Assembly (NCBI RefSeq): GCF_000025265.1
Contig: NC_013739.1
Location: 2,356,001-2,420,000 of the forward strand
Direction of reading: 5' to 3'
DNA length: 64,000 bases
Source: Conexibacter woesei DSM 14684
GTDB lineage: Bacteria; Actinomycetota; Thermoleophilia; Solirubrobacterales; Solirubrobacteraceae
Shown here one piece after another: positions 8,185 to 16,220 of the stretch. Position 1 is the stretch's first letter; every line of letters begins with the position of its first letter. Under the pieces are notes generated by a model. The model saw only the letters and a program-made list of their open reading frames with translations, was not told the origin of the DNA and made no database searches. The position numbers were made by a program, and so were the translations under genes.

Positions 8185-11117
8185 CGACCTCGCACGCCGT
8201 CGCCGTCGACGCCGGGCAGGCGCAGGAGATCGCGGAGCGGCTCTACGGGCTGCGCGCGACGGCCTCCCCGCTGCCCGGCGAGCAGGACCTCAACTTCCGC
8301 CTGCGCACCGACGACGGCACCTCCTACATCCTCAAGCTCCACCACCCGAGCGCCGACGCGCAGGAGCTGGACCTGCAGGACCAGGCGCTGCTGCATGTCG
8401 CGGCGGCACCCGGCGCGCCGCCGGCGCCGCGCGTGCTGAGCACCGCCGACGGCCGCACCTCCGCGACGGTCGCGGCGAGCGACGGCGAGCGCGTCGCACG
8501 GCTGCTGTCGTGGGTGCCGGGACGGCCGTGGGCCGACGTCGCGCGGGACCGCGAGGCGCGCTGGGACGACGTCGGCCGGCACGTGGCCGACGTCGACCGC
8601 GCGCTGCGCGACTTCCGGCACCCGGCGATGGACCGCGAGCTGCTGTGGAACCTCACGTCGGCGCCGGTGGTGGCGCAGTTCGCCGCGCTCGTGGACGCGG
8701 AGAAGCGGCCGGCGGTCGAGCGCGTCTTCGAACGCTACGAGCGGTTCGTCGCCCCGCGCCTGGACGCGCTCCCGCACCAGGTCGTCCACAACGACGCCAA
8801 CGAGCTGAACATCCTCGTCGACGACGGCGGCGCGGTCAGCGGGCTGATCGACTTCGGCGACGTCGTCTGGAGCGCGCGTGTCTGCGGCCTCGCGGTCGCG
8901 GGCGCGTACGCGATGCAGGGCCACCGCGACGCCGTCGCGACCGTCGTCCCGCTCGTGCGCGGCTACGACCGGGTCACGCCGCTGGGCGTCGGCGAGCTGG
9001 AGGTGCTGTTCGACCTCATGCGCACGCGCATGGCGATGTCGATCTGCATGTCGGCGTGGCAGCACAGCCGCGATCCCTCCAACGACTACCTGCTCGTCAG
9101 TCAGCAGGGCATGTGGGGCGCGCTGCGGCGGCTGACCGACTACGACGCCGAGCTGGCGCACTTCCGCTTCCGCGACGCGTGCGGCTACGAGCCCAACCCG
9201 GCCGCGCGCCGGATCCGCCAGCACGTCGAGTCGGGCGCCGCGAGACTGCGCCCGCTCGTGCGGGCCGGCGTCGAGTCCGCCGTCCTGGCGCCGCCCGACC
9301 AGCTCGGCTCCGTTCCCGGCGCCGCGCTCGCGATCGGCCGCTACGGCGACCAGCGCGACCACGAGGGCAGCGTCGGCTCGCAGCTCGGCGTCGAGCTGTT
9401 CCTCGCCGTCGGCGAGCCCGTCTTCGCGCCGCTCGACGGCGTCGTCGCCGAGTCGGCCGTCGACGCGCTCCCGCTCAGCGTCGGCGGGATCGTGCTGCTG
9501 GAGCACCGCACCGCGGACGGGACGCCGTTCTGGACGCGCTACCGCCAGCTCGACCGCGCCTCGGCGGCGCGCTGGGCGGCCGGCGACGCCGTGCGCGCCG
9601 GTGAGCGGCTCGGCGCCGTCGGCTCGACCGAGGAGAACGGCGGCCGGCCGCCGCATGTGCACGTCCAGCTGCTGACCGGCCTCGGCGGCGAGGGCATCAC
9701 CGTCCCCGCCGTCGCGCCGCCGGACGAGCTGGACCTGTGGCGTAGCGTCAGCCCCGACCCGAACCTGCTGCTCGGCCGCCGCGGCGGCGTCAGCGCGCGC
9801 GTCGCGCGGCCGCGGGCGGAGCTGCTGCGCCGCCGCGGGTCCAACCTCAGCCGCGCGCTCAGCCTCGCCTACGACGAGCCGCTGCAGCTCGTGCACGGCA
9901 AGGGCGCGCACCTCTACGACCAGCACGGCAGAGCGTGGCTCGACCTCGTCAACAACGTCTGCCACGTCGGCCACTGCCACCCGCGCGTCGTCGCCGCCGG
10001 CCAGCGGCAGATGGCACAGCTCAACACCAACACGCGCTACCTGCACGACACGGTCGTCGACTACGCGCTGCGGCTCGCGGCGACGCTGCCGGATCCGCTG
10101 CGGGTGCTGTTCTTCGTCAACTCCGGCTCGGAGGCGAACGACCTCGCGCTGCGGTTGGCGCAGGCGCACACCGGCCGGCGCGACGTGCTCGTGCTCGACC
10201 ACGCCTACCACGGCCACCTCGGCTCGCAGATCGCGCTCAGCCCGTACAAGTTCGACGGGCGGGGCGGAGAGGGCCGAGCGCCGCACACGCACGTCTGCGA
10301 GCTGCCCGACCCCTACCGCGGGCGGCTGCGCGACAAGGCCGCGACCGGCGCCGCGTACGCGCGCGACGTCGAGGCGAGGGTCGCCGAGCTGGCCGCGGCC
10401 GGCACGGGTCCGGCGGCCTTCTTCGCCGAGTCGCTGCAGAGCTGCGGGGGCCAGATCGTCTACCCGGACGGCTACCTGCGCGCGGCGTTCGACGCGGTGC
10501 GCGCGGCCGGCGGCGTGTGCGTCGCCGACGAGGTGCAGGTCGGCTTCGGCCGCGTCGGCCGCACGTTCTGGGGCTTCGAGCTGCACGGCGTGGTGCCGGA
10601 TGTCGTGACGATGGGCAAGCCGATGGGGAACGGCCATCCGATCGCCGCGGTCGCGACCACGCCCGAGGTCGCCGCCTCGTTCGCCAACGGCATGGAGTAC
10701 TTCAACACCTACGGCGGCAACCCCGTCTCGGCCGAGATCGGCCTGGCGGTCCTCGACGTGCTGCGCGACGAGCGCCTGCAGGCGCGCGCCGGCGACGTCG
10801 GCGGGCGGCTGCTGAGCGGCCTGCGCGAGCTGGCCGCGCGCCACCCGCTCGTCGGCGACGTGCGCGGCGAGGGGCTGTTCCTCGGCGTCGAGCTGGTCGC
10901 CGACCGCGACGCGCGCACGCCGGCGACGGCACAGGCGCGCGCGGTGAAGGAGGCGGTCAAGGCGCACGGCGTGCTGCTCTCGACCGACGGCCCTGACGAC
11001 AACGTGCTGAAGATCAAGCCGCCGCTGGCGATCGGGCACGACGACTGCGACTTCTTCCTCGAAGCGCTCGACGCGGCGCTCGCCGTCGTCGCAGCGACGC
11101 ACTGGAGCGACAGATGA
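8181..11117 (+). CDS. Fused APH-type kinase / M23-like domain / class III PLP enzyme (phospho-lyase-like)
   Basis: A 978-residue three-domain protein. Residues about 20-300 are an aminoglycoside-phosphotransferase-like kinase ([10 protein letters not shown] catalytic loop; IDFGD metal site). Residues about 370-500 resemble LytM/M23. Residues about 550-975 are a class III aminotransferase fold with PLP Lys813 in MGKPMGNG. Fusions of this kind are the bacterial relatives of human hydroxylysine kinase (AGPHD1) and the AGXT2L ammonia-phospholyases, which phosphorylate hydroxylysine, or take phosphoethanolamine, and eliminate phosphate plus ammonia to an aldehyde. In the M23 part the usual metal HxGxD reads QLGVE, so peptidase activity is doubtful although HVHVQ remains. 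The adjacent aldehyde dehydrogenase fits the expected product. Confidence 0.88.
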   Translation: MTTSHAVAVDAGQAQEIAERLYGLRATASPLPGEQDLNFRLRTDDGTSYILKLHHPSADAQELDLQDQALLHVAAAPGAPPAPRVLSTADGRTSATVAASDGERVARLLSWVPGRPWADVARDREARWDDVGRHVADVDRALRDFRHPAMDRELLWNLTSAPVVAQFAALVDAEKRPAVERVFERYERFVAPRLDALPHQVVHNDANELNILVDDGGAVSGLIDFGDVVWSARVCGLAVAGAYAMQGHRDAVATVVPLVRGYDRVTPLGVGELEVLFDLMRTRMAMSICMSAWQHSRDPSNDYLLVSQQGMWGALRRLTDYDAELAHFRFRDACGYEPNPAARRIRQHVESGAARLRPLVRAGVESAVLAPPDQLGSVPGAALAIGRYGDQRDHEGSVGSQLGVELFLAVGEPVFAPLDGVVAESAVDALPLSVGGIVLLEHRTADGTPFWTRYRQLDRASAARWAAGDAVRAGERLGAVGSTEENGGRPPHVHVQLLTGLGGEGITVPAVAPPDELDLWRSVSPDPNLLLGRRGGVSARVARPRAELLRRRGSNLSRALSLAYDEPLQLVHGKGAHLYDQHGRAWLDLVNNVCHVGHCHPRVVAAGQRQMAQLNTNTRYLHDTVVDYALRLAATLPDPLRVLFFVNSGSEANDLALRLAQAHTGRRDVLVLDHAYHGHLGSQIALSPYKFDGRGGEGRAPHTHVCELPDPYRGRLRDKAATGAAYARDVEARVAELAAAGTGPAAFFAESLQSCGGQIVYPDGYLRAAFDAVRAAGGVCVADEVQVGFGRVGRTFWGFELHGVVPDVVTMGKPMGNGHPIAAVATTPEVAASFANGMEYFNTYGGNPVSAEIGLAVLDVLRDERLQARAGDVGGRLLSGLRELAARHPLVGDVRGEGLFLGVELVADRDARTPATAQARAVKEAVKAHGVLLSTDGPDDNVLKIKPPLAIGHDDCDFFLEALDAALAVVAATHWSDR

Positions 11118-12193
11118 GCGACCAGACCCTGCTCGACCGGCTGCGCGACGAGGGCTTCGAACGGCTCGTCGTCTGCAACGACTCGGCCGTCGGGCTGCAG
11201 GCGATCATCGCGATCCACTCGACGCGGCTCGGCCCCGCCAACGGCGGCGTGCGGATGCAGCCGTACCCGACCTTCGACGCCGCGGTCGACGACGCGATGC
11301 GGTTGGCGCGCGCGATGACGTACAAGTGGTCGGCCGCGGGTGAGAACCGCGGCGGCGGCAAGAGCGTCATCGTGGGCGACCCGCGCACGGACAAGAGCGA
11401 GGCGCTGCTGCGGCGCTTCGGGCAGTTCGTCGACGAGCTGCGCGGCGCCTACTACGTCGGCGAGGACGTCGGCATCACGCTGGCGGACATGGAGGTGATT
11501 CACCTCGAGACCGACTACGTCGCGACGCTGCCCGAGGAGGCCGGCGGGGTCGGCGACATCGCGCCCGCGACCGCGCGCGGCGCGATCCAGGCGCTGCGTG
11601 CGTGCGCGCAGCGCCGCTGGGGCTCCGACGAGCTGGCCGGGCGCACGGTCGCGCTGCAGGGACTCGGCGCCTGCGGCTCGGTCGCGCTCTCGATGCTGGT
11701 CGAGGCCGGCGCGCACGTGACCGTCTGCGACGTCGACCGCGCGAAGGTCGCGGCGGCGGTGGAGCGGCACGGCGTGCGAGCGGTCGAGCCGCACGAGATC
11801 TACGCGCAAGACGTCGAGGTCTTCGCGCCGTTCGCGCTGGGCGGCGTGATCGACGACGCCTCGCTCGCGGTGCTGCGCGCGCAGGTCGTCGCCGGGTCGG
11901 CCAACAACGTGCTGGCGGAGGACCGCCACGGCGACGAGCTGGAGCGGCGCGGCGCCGTCTACGCGCCCGACTTCATCGCCAACGCCGGCGGCGCGATCTA
12001 CGACGCCGACCAGTTCCGCAAGGGCGGCTTCAACGCCGCGCGCGTCGCGCGCAACGTCGACCGCATCTACGACCGCGTGCTTGCGGTGTTCGCCCGCGCC
12101 GACACGGCCGGGATCCCCTACTACGCGGCGGCGCGCGAGCTTGCCGAGGCACGCCTCGACAGCCTCGCGGCGGTCCGCCGGTCGTGCCCGTGA
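11114..12193 (+). CDS. Leu/Phe/Val-type amino-acid dehydrogenase
   Basis: A 359-residue Glu/Leu/Phe/Val dehydrogenase family enzyme that oxidatively deaminates an L-amino acid with NAD to the 2-oxo acid. The N-terminal domain has GGVRMQPY, Lys71 in MTYKWSAAG and Lys83 in GGGKSVIVG (the two active-site lysines, 12 apart as in leucine dehydrogenase). The Rossmann domain has LQGLGACGSVA and an acidic VCDVD end typical of NAD use. It overlaps both neighbours by 4 bases. In the cluster it could deaminate 2-aminoadipate or a related amino acid rather than leucine; specificity is not visible. Confidence 0.9.
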   Translation: MSDQTLLDRLRDEGFERLVVCNDSAVGLQAIIAIHSTRLGPANGGVRMQPYPTFDAAVDDAMRLARAMTYKWSAAGENRGGGKSVIVGDPRTDKSEALLRRFGQFVDELRGAYYVGEDVGITLADMEVIHLETDYVATLPEEAGGVGDIAPATARGAIQALRACAQRRWGSDELAGRTVALQGLGACGSVALSMLVEAGAHVTVCDVDRAKVAAAVERHGVRAVEPHEIYAQDVEVFAPFALGGVIDDASLAVLRAQVVAGSANNVLAEDRHGDELERRGAVYAPDFIANAGGAIYDADQFRKGGFNAARVARNVDRIYDRVLAVFARADTAGIPYYAAARELAEARLDSLAAVRRSCP

Positions 12194-13905
12194 GCGCCCC
12201 GGCGAGCAGCGGCGGCGAGGCGGCGAGCCAGCCCGCGCCACCGCCCGCGAGCAGCGGCGGGGAGGCGCTGGTCCAGGCGCTGGAGCAGCTCGGCGTCACG
12301 TGCGCGTTCGGGCTCCCGGGCGTCCACAACCTGCCGGCGTGGGCGGCACTGGCGCGGTCGCCGATCCGGCTCGTCGGCGTCCGCCACGAGCAGACCGCCG
12401 CCTACGCGGCAGACGGCTACGCTCGCGCGAGCGGCCGGCTCGGCGTCGCGCTGACGACGACCGGCCCCGGCGCCGCGAACGCGCTCGGCGCGACGGGGGA
12501 GGCGTGGGCGTCGCATTCGCCGGTGCTGGTGATCGCGACCGACATCCCGACGACGCTGCGGCGCGCCGGCGCGTATCGCGGCGTGCTGCACGAGACGCGC
12601 GACCAGGCGGCGATGTTCGAGCCGGTCGTCAAGCGCACGTACGTCTGCCACGCGGCCGACCACATCGCCCCACTCGTGCAGGCGGCCGCCGCGCACGCGC
12701 TGCACGCGCCGAGCGGCCCCGTCTACGTGCAGATCCCGACCGACCTGCTGAGCGCGCCGGTCGGGCGCGCGCTCGCACCGCCGGCTCCGGCGCCGCCGCG
12801 GGCGCCGGCCGACCCCGCCGCGCTGCGGCGCGCGGTCGAGCTGCTGGACGACGCCGAGCGGGTGCTGATCTGGGCGGGCGGCGGCGCCGTCGCCGCGGGC
12901 GCCGGGTCGGCGCTCGCGCTGCTGGCCGAGCGGCTCGCGGCGCCGGTGATCGAGACGTACGGCGGCCGCGCGCTGCTGGGCGGCCACCCGTGCGCGGTCG
13001 GGCTGCCGCCGCACCTCCCGCACGCGGGCGAGCTGTGGGACCGCGCCGACGTCGTGCTCGCGGTCGGCAGCGACTTCGACGGGATGACGACGCAGAACTG
13101 GCTCCAGCCGCAGCCGCGCTGCCTGATCGCAGTCAACGTCGACCCGGTCGGCGCCGCCGAGAACTACCCGCCGGACGTCGCGCTGATCGGCGACGCGCGC
13201 ACGACCTGCGAGGCGCTCGCCGCCGCGGTCTCCGCCGCGCCGCCGGCCGCGGTCGACGCGCTCGCGGCCGATCTCGCGAGCCGCCGCGCGGCCGCCGACG
13301 CGTTCGTCGCCGCGGACGAGCCGCAGGCGGCCGAGCTGCTGGGGACGCTCGCGGCGGTGCTGGACGAGGACGACGTCGTCGTCGCGGACATGTGCATCCC
13401 CGGCTACTGGACCGCCGCGCTGCACCGCTTCGCGCAGCCGCGCAAGCTCGCCTACCCGGTCGGCTGGGGGACGCTCGGGTTCGCCTTCCCCGCCAGCATC
13501 GGGACGGCGCTCGCGGGTGCCGGCCGCGCGCTGTGCGTCTGCGGCGACGGCGGCTTCCTGTTCGCCGCGGGCGAGCTGGCGACGCTCGCGCAGGAGCGGA
13601 TCCCGCTGACGCTGCTGATCGTCGACGACGGCGCCTACGGGATGCTGCGCTACGACCAGCGCCACGCCGGCCAGGAGGTCTTCGGCGTCGAGCTGGAGAG
13701 CCCCGACTTCGTCGCCTGGGCGCGCGCGTGCGGGATCGCCGCGACCGCCGTCGACGGCGTCGGCGCGCCGCTCGCCGACGCGCTGCGCAGCGCGCTGGCC
13801 GATCCGTCGCCGACCGTCGTCGTCGCCCGCGCGAGCCTCGACCCGCCGCCGACGACGTCGCCGCGCTGGTACCGCCGCGCCGCGGTGCCGCCGCCCACCG
13901 CCTGA
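12190..13905 (+). CDS. ThDP-dependent 2-oxo-acid decarboxylase / acetolactate-synthase-like enzyme
   Basis: A 571-residue thiamine-diphosphate enzyme. The N-terminal Pyr domain holds catalytic Glu67 in VRHEQTAAYAADGYAR. The central domain is present, and the PP domain has GDGGFLFAAGELATLAQ and an Asn-poor DDGAYGML metal motif near residue 451 onward. The Pyr-domain block GVLHETRDQ resembles 2-oxo-acid decarboxylases such as AruI more than biosynthetic acetolactate synthase, and no small subunit is present. GTG start in a GTGA overlap with the dehydrogenase; another in-frame GTG lies 6 bases upstream. The first 25 residues are a low-complexity, duplicated PASSGGEA segment. Likely decarboxylates the oxo acid made by the preceding gene. 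Confidence 0.85.
   Translation: MSAPASSGGEAASQPAPPPASSGGEALVQALEQLGVTCAFGLPGVHNLPAWAALARSPIRLVGVRHEQTAAYAADGYARASGRLGVALTTTGPGAANALGATGEAWASHSPVLVIATDIPTTLRRAGAYRGVLHETRDQAAMFEPVVKRTYVCHAADHIAPLVQAAAAHALHAPSGPVYVQIPTDLLSAPVGRALAPPAPAPPRAPADPAALRRAVELLDDAERVLIWAGGGAVAAGAGSALALLAERLAAPVIETYGGRALLGGHPCAVGLPPHLPHAGELWDRADVVLAVGSDFDGMTTQNWLQPQPRCLIAVNVDPVGAAENYPPDVALIGDARTTCEALAAAVSAAPPAAVDALAADLASRRAAADAFVAADEPQAAELLGTLAAVLDEDDVVVADMCIPGYWTAALHRFAQPRKLAYPVGWGTLGFAFPASIGTALAGAGRALCVCGDGGFLFAAGELATLAQERIPLTLLIVDDGAYGMLRYDQRHAGQEVFGVELESPDFVAWARACGIAATAVDGVGAPLADALRSALADPSPTVVVARASLDPPPTTSPRWYRRAAVPPPTA
12202..12267 (+). repeat. 45-base tandem duplication in the ThDP enzyme N-terminus
   Basis: The 21 bases at 12202-12222 recur at 12247-12267 with one mismatch, a period of exactly 45 bases (15 codons). 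They encode ASSGGEA twice, ahead of the conserved domain. The in-frame duplication looks recent and is likely a disordered extension. Confidence 0.75.
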
Positions 13906-13972
13906 CGTCCGCCGCCCGTCCGATCACTCACGACCGTCCACACCGCCCACCATCGCCACCACGGAGCCGACC

Positions 13973-15562
13973 ATGTCACCTTCCGCCACCCAGACCCTCG
14001 AGGTCGCCAGCATCGTCGCCGGCCGCGCGGTCGACGGCGCCGCCGGCGGGACGCTCGCGACCCGCAACCCGGCCGACCTGACGCAGGTCGTCGCGAACGT
14101 GCGGCTCGCCGACAGCGCCGCGTTCGTGGCAGCGGCGCGCGCCGCGCACGACGCGCAGCCCGCGTGGGCTGCGGTGCCGGCACCCGTGCGCGGCGCGGTC
14201 GTGCAGCAGATCGGCCGTCTGGTCGAGGCGAGCAAGGAGTCGCTGGCGCGGCTGATCACGACCGAGATCGGCAAGCCGTACGCCGAGGCGCTCGGCGAGG
14301 TGCAGGAGGTCGTCGACACCTGCAACTTCTTCATCTCCGAGGGACGCCGGCTCTACGGCCAGACCGTCCCGTCGGAGATGCCCGACAAGCAGCTGTTCAC
14401 GTTCCGCAAGCCGGTCGGCACGTGCGCGATCGTCACCGCCGGCAACTTCCCGGCGGCGGTGCCGTCGTGGTACATCGTGCCGGCGCTGCTGTGCGGCAAC
14501 ACGGTCGTGTGGAAGCCGGCCGAGTACGCGGCCGGCGTCAGCCGTGCCTTCTACGAGCTGTTCGCGCGCGGCGGGCTGCCGGACGGCACGCTCAACCTCG
14601 TGCTCGCCGACGGCCCCGCGACGTTCGCCGGGCTGGAGCAGTCGCTGGAGCTGGGGCTCGTCGACAAGGTCGGCTTCACGGGCTCCTCCGAGGTCGGCGT
14701 CCAGATCGGCGAGCTGTGCGGGCGCAACCTGCAGACGCCGTGCCTGGAGCTGGGCGGCAAGAACCCGCTCGTCGTGATGGGCGACGCCGACCTGGAGCTG
14801 GCGGTCGAGGGCGCGCTGTTCTCCGGCTTCGGCACGGCCGGACAGCGCTGCACGTCGCTCGGCGTCGCGATCGTCCACGACTCGGTCTACGACGAGTTCC
14901 TGGAGCGCTTCGACGCAGCCGCGCGCGCCGCGGTCGCCGGCGACCCGGCGGGCGACGTGCTGTTCGGGCCGCTGATGAACGAGCGCTTCGCGGAGCGCTT
15001 CGAGCAGTGGCTCGGGCTGATCCAGCCGCACCACCGCGTGCTCGGCTCCAGCGGCACCGGCCGCATCACGGCCGCGAACCCGCGCGCGGGCTTCAGCGGC
15101 GGCGACCCCGAGCGGGGCGTCTTCTACCACCCGACGATCGTCGCCGACGTGACCACCGACGACGAGCTGTACCGGCGCGAGACGTTCGGCCCGATCGTCG
15201 CCGTCGCGCGCTTCTCGACCTTCGACGAGGCGATCGCGCTCGCGAACGGCCACGGCTACGGGCTGTCGTCGGCGATCTACACGCGCGACGCGACGGCGGC
15301 GCTGCGCTTCCGCGAGCGCGTCAGCGCGGGCATGGTGTCGGTCAACAACTCGACGAGCGGCGCCGAGGCGCACCTGCCGTTCGGCGGCAACGGCAAGTCC
15401 GGCAACGGCTCGCGCCAGTCCGGCGTCTGGGTGCTCGACCAGTTCACGCGCTGGCAGTCGGTCAACTGGGACTTCTCCGGCAAGCTTCAGAAGGCGCAGA
15501 TGGACGTCGTCGAGATCACCGCCGACGAGGGCTTCCGGCTGGACGGGTGGGACGGACGCTGA
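13973..15562 (+). CDS. NAD(P)-dependent aldehyde dehydrogenase (second)
   Basis: A 529-residue ALDH-superfamily enzyme. It has the TAGNFP substrate-entry motif in place of PWNFP, GFTGSSEVG cofactor loop, ELGGKNP general base, catalytic Cys293 in GQRCTSLG and ETFGPIVAV. A C-terminal extension of some 30 residues (after FTRWQSVNWDF) is longer than in the first ALDH. Related enzymes include alpha-aminoadipic semialdehyde and methylglyoxal/2-oxoglutarate semialdehyde dehydrogenases. As the last gene of the run, it is well placed to oxidise the aldehyde released by the ThDP decarboxylase. The 67-base gap before it has no obvious promoter. Confidence 0.9.
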   Translation: MSPSATQTLEVASIVAGRAVDGAAGGTLATRNPADLTQVVANVRLADSAAFVAAARAAHDAQPAWAAVPAPVRGAVVQQIGRLVEASKESLARLITTEIGKPYAEALGEVQEVVDTCNFFISEGRRLYGQTVPSEMPDKQLFTFRKPVGTCAIVTAGNFPAAVPSWYIVPALLCGNTVVWKPAEYAAGVSRAFYELFARGGLPDGTLNLVLADGPATFAGLEQSLELGLVDKVGFTGSSEVGVQIGELCGRNLQTPCLELGGKNPLVVMGDADLELAVEGALFSGFGTAGQRCTSLGVAIVHDSVYDEFLERFDAAARAAVAGDPAGDVLFGPLMNERFAERFEQWLGLIQPHHRVLGSSGTGRITAANPRAGFSGGDPERGVFYHPTIVADVTTDDELYRRETFGPIVAVARFSTFDEAIALANGHGYGLSSAIYTRDATAALRFRERVSAGMVSVNNSTSGAEAHLPFGGNGKSGNGSRQSGVWVLDQFTRWQSVNWDFSGKLQKAQMDVVEITADEGFRLDGWDGR

Positions 15563-15612
15563 GCGCGGTCGGGAGCGCCGGCGGTTCCTGCGTGGTATGA
15601 CTCGCCGCTGCG

Positions 15613-15948
15613 ATGCCCCGGAAGCTGACGATAGATCGGGCTGAGGCGAAGCCGCTCGCGCTCGCGCTCCTGCTGGCGGCGATGGCGGTCACGGGAGTCG
15701 CGTCGTTGACCGCGGTGCTGATGCTGTCGCCCGCGCTGCTGCTGTTCGCGCTGCTGCTGGCGGGACGTACGCCGGGCGAGGAGCTGATCCTGCGCTGGCG
15801 GGCACGTGCGCGCCGGCCGCGCGACCGCCGCGCCGCGACGATGCCGGTGCGGCGCTACGTCGCCCGGTTCGTGCGCGGCACCGATCGCATGAGCGCCTCA
15901 GCGCTGGCGATGCGCCCGCCGCCGGCGCCCGCCGTCGGCATCGGCTAG
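15613..15948 (+). CDS. Small membrane protein, function unknown
   Basis: A 111-residue open frame with ATG start. Residues about 14-52 form two adjacent hydrophobic helices (LALALLLAAMAVTGVASL and TAVLMLSPALLLFALLLAG), then a strongly basic Arg-rich tail that should lie in the cytoplasm. No family recognised. It stands alone between the catabolic cluster and the iron locus and is followed by two strong hairpins, so it may be a single-gene unit. Confidence 0.55.
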   Translation: MPRKLTIDRAEAKPLALALLLAAMAVTGVASLTAVLMLSPALLLFALLLAGRTPGEELILRWRARARRPRDRRAATMPVRRYVARFVRGTDRMSASALAMRPPPAPAVGIG

Positions 15949-15974
15949 GGCGCGCGGCGCGGTCCACGGAAGTG

Positions 15975-15992
15975 GCCGGGCGGCTGCCCGGC
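15975..15992. terminator. Hairpin, 7-bp stem
   Basis: GCCGGGC and GCCCGGC flank a 4-base loop, 27 bases after the preceding stop. There is no T-run, as is usual in GC-rich actinobacteria. Probably ends transcription of the small membrane protein gene. Confidence 0.45.
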
Positions 15993-16010
15993 TTCGATCG
16001 TCGACGTCCC

Positions 16011-16037
16011 ACGTGCGGGCGCCCTGCGCCCGCACGT
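16011..16037. terminator. Perfect 12-bp hairpin
   Basis: ACGTGCGGGCGC pairs perfectly with GCGCCCGCACGT across a 3-base loop. It is the strongest hairpin noticed in the window. It could be a second terminator or a structured leader of the iron locus that begins 50 bases later. Confidence 0.5.
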
Positions 16038-16056
16038 GCGTCCTGACCATCGTCTC

Positions 16057-16075
16057 GCGCTCCGTCGCGGAGCGC
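16057..16075. promoter_or_regulatory. Perfect 8-bp hairpin next to a ribosome site
   Basis: GCGCTCCG and CGGAGCGC are separated by TCG. The hairpin ends one base before the AGGAG ribosome site (16077-16081) of the 43-residue gene, so it could affect translation or be an operator. Confidence 0.35.
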
Positions 16076-16086
16076 CAGGAGCTTCC

Positions 16087-16218
16087 ATGACCGACCGTTC
16101 CCCTGCGCGCCCGGAGGGCCGGCGCGCCGTACCGTCCGCGCCGCCGGCGTGGCTGATCTTCGCCGTCACGTCGCTCGCCTCGATCGCGATCGTCGTGCTC
16201 GTCGCGATCGGCGGATAG
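16087..16218 (+). CDS. 43-residue single-helix membrane protein
   Basis: A short frame with ATG preceded by AGGAG at a good distance. A basic, Pro-rich N-terminal half is followed by one transmembrane helix (AWLIFAVTSLASIAIVVLV). The stop is two bases before the ATG of the PepSY protein, so the two are translated together. Small single-helix partners are common beside multi-helix metal reductases; that is the suggested role but nothing in the sequence proves it. Confidence 0.65.
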   Translation: MTDRSPARPEGRRAVPSAPPAWLIFAVTSLASIAIVVLVAIGG

Positions 16219-16220
16219 CG

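Noticed and set aside
8109-11102. Reverse-strand open frame of 997 codons
   Set aside because: Antisense to the kinase/phospholyase fusion, with no domain motifs.
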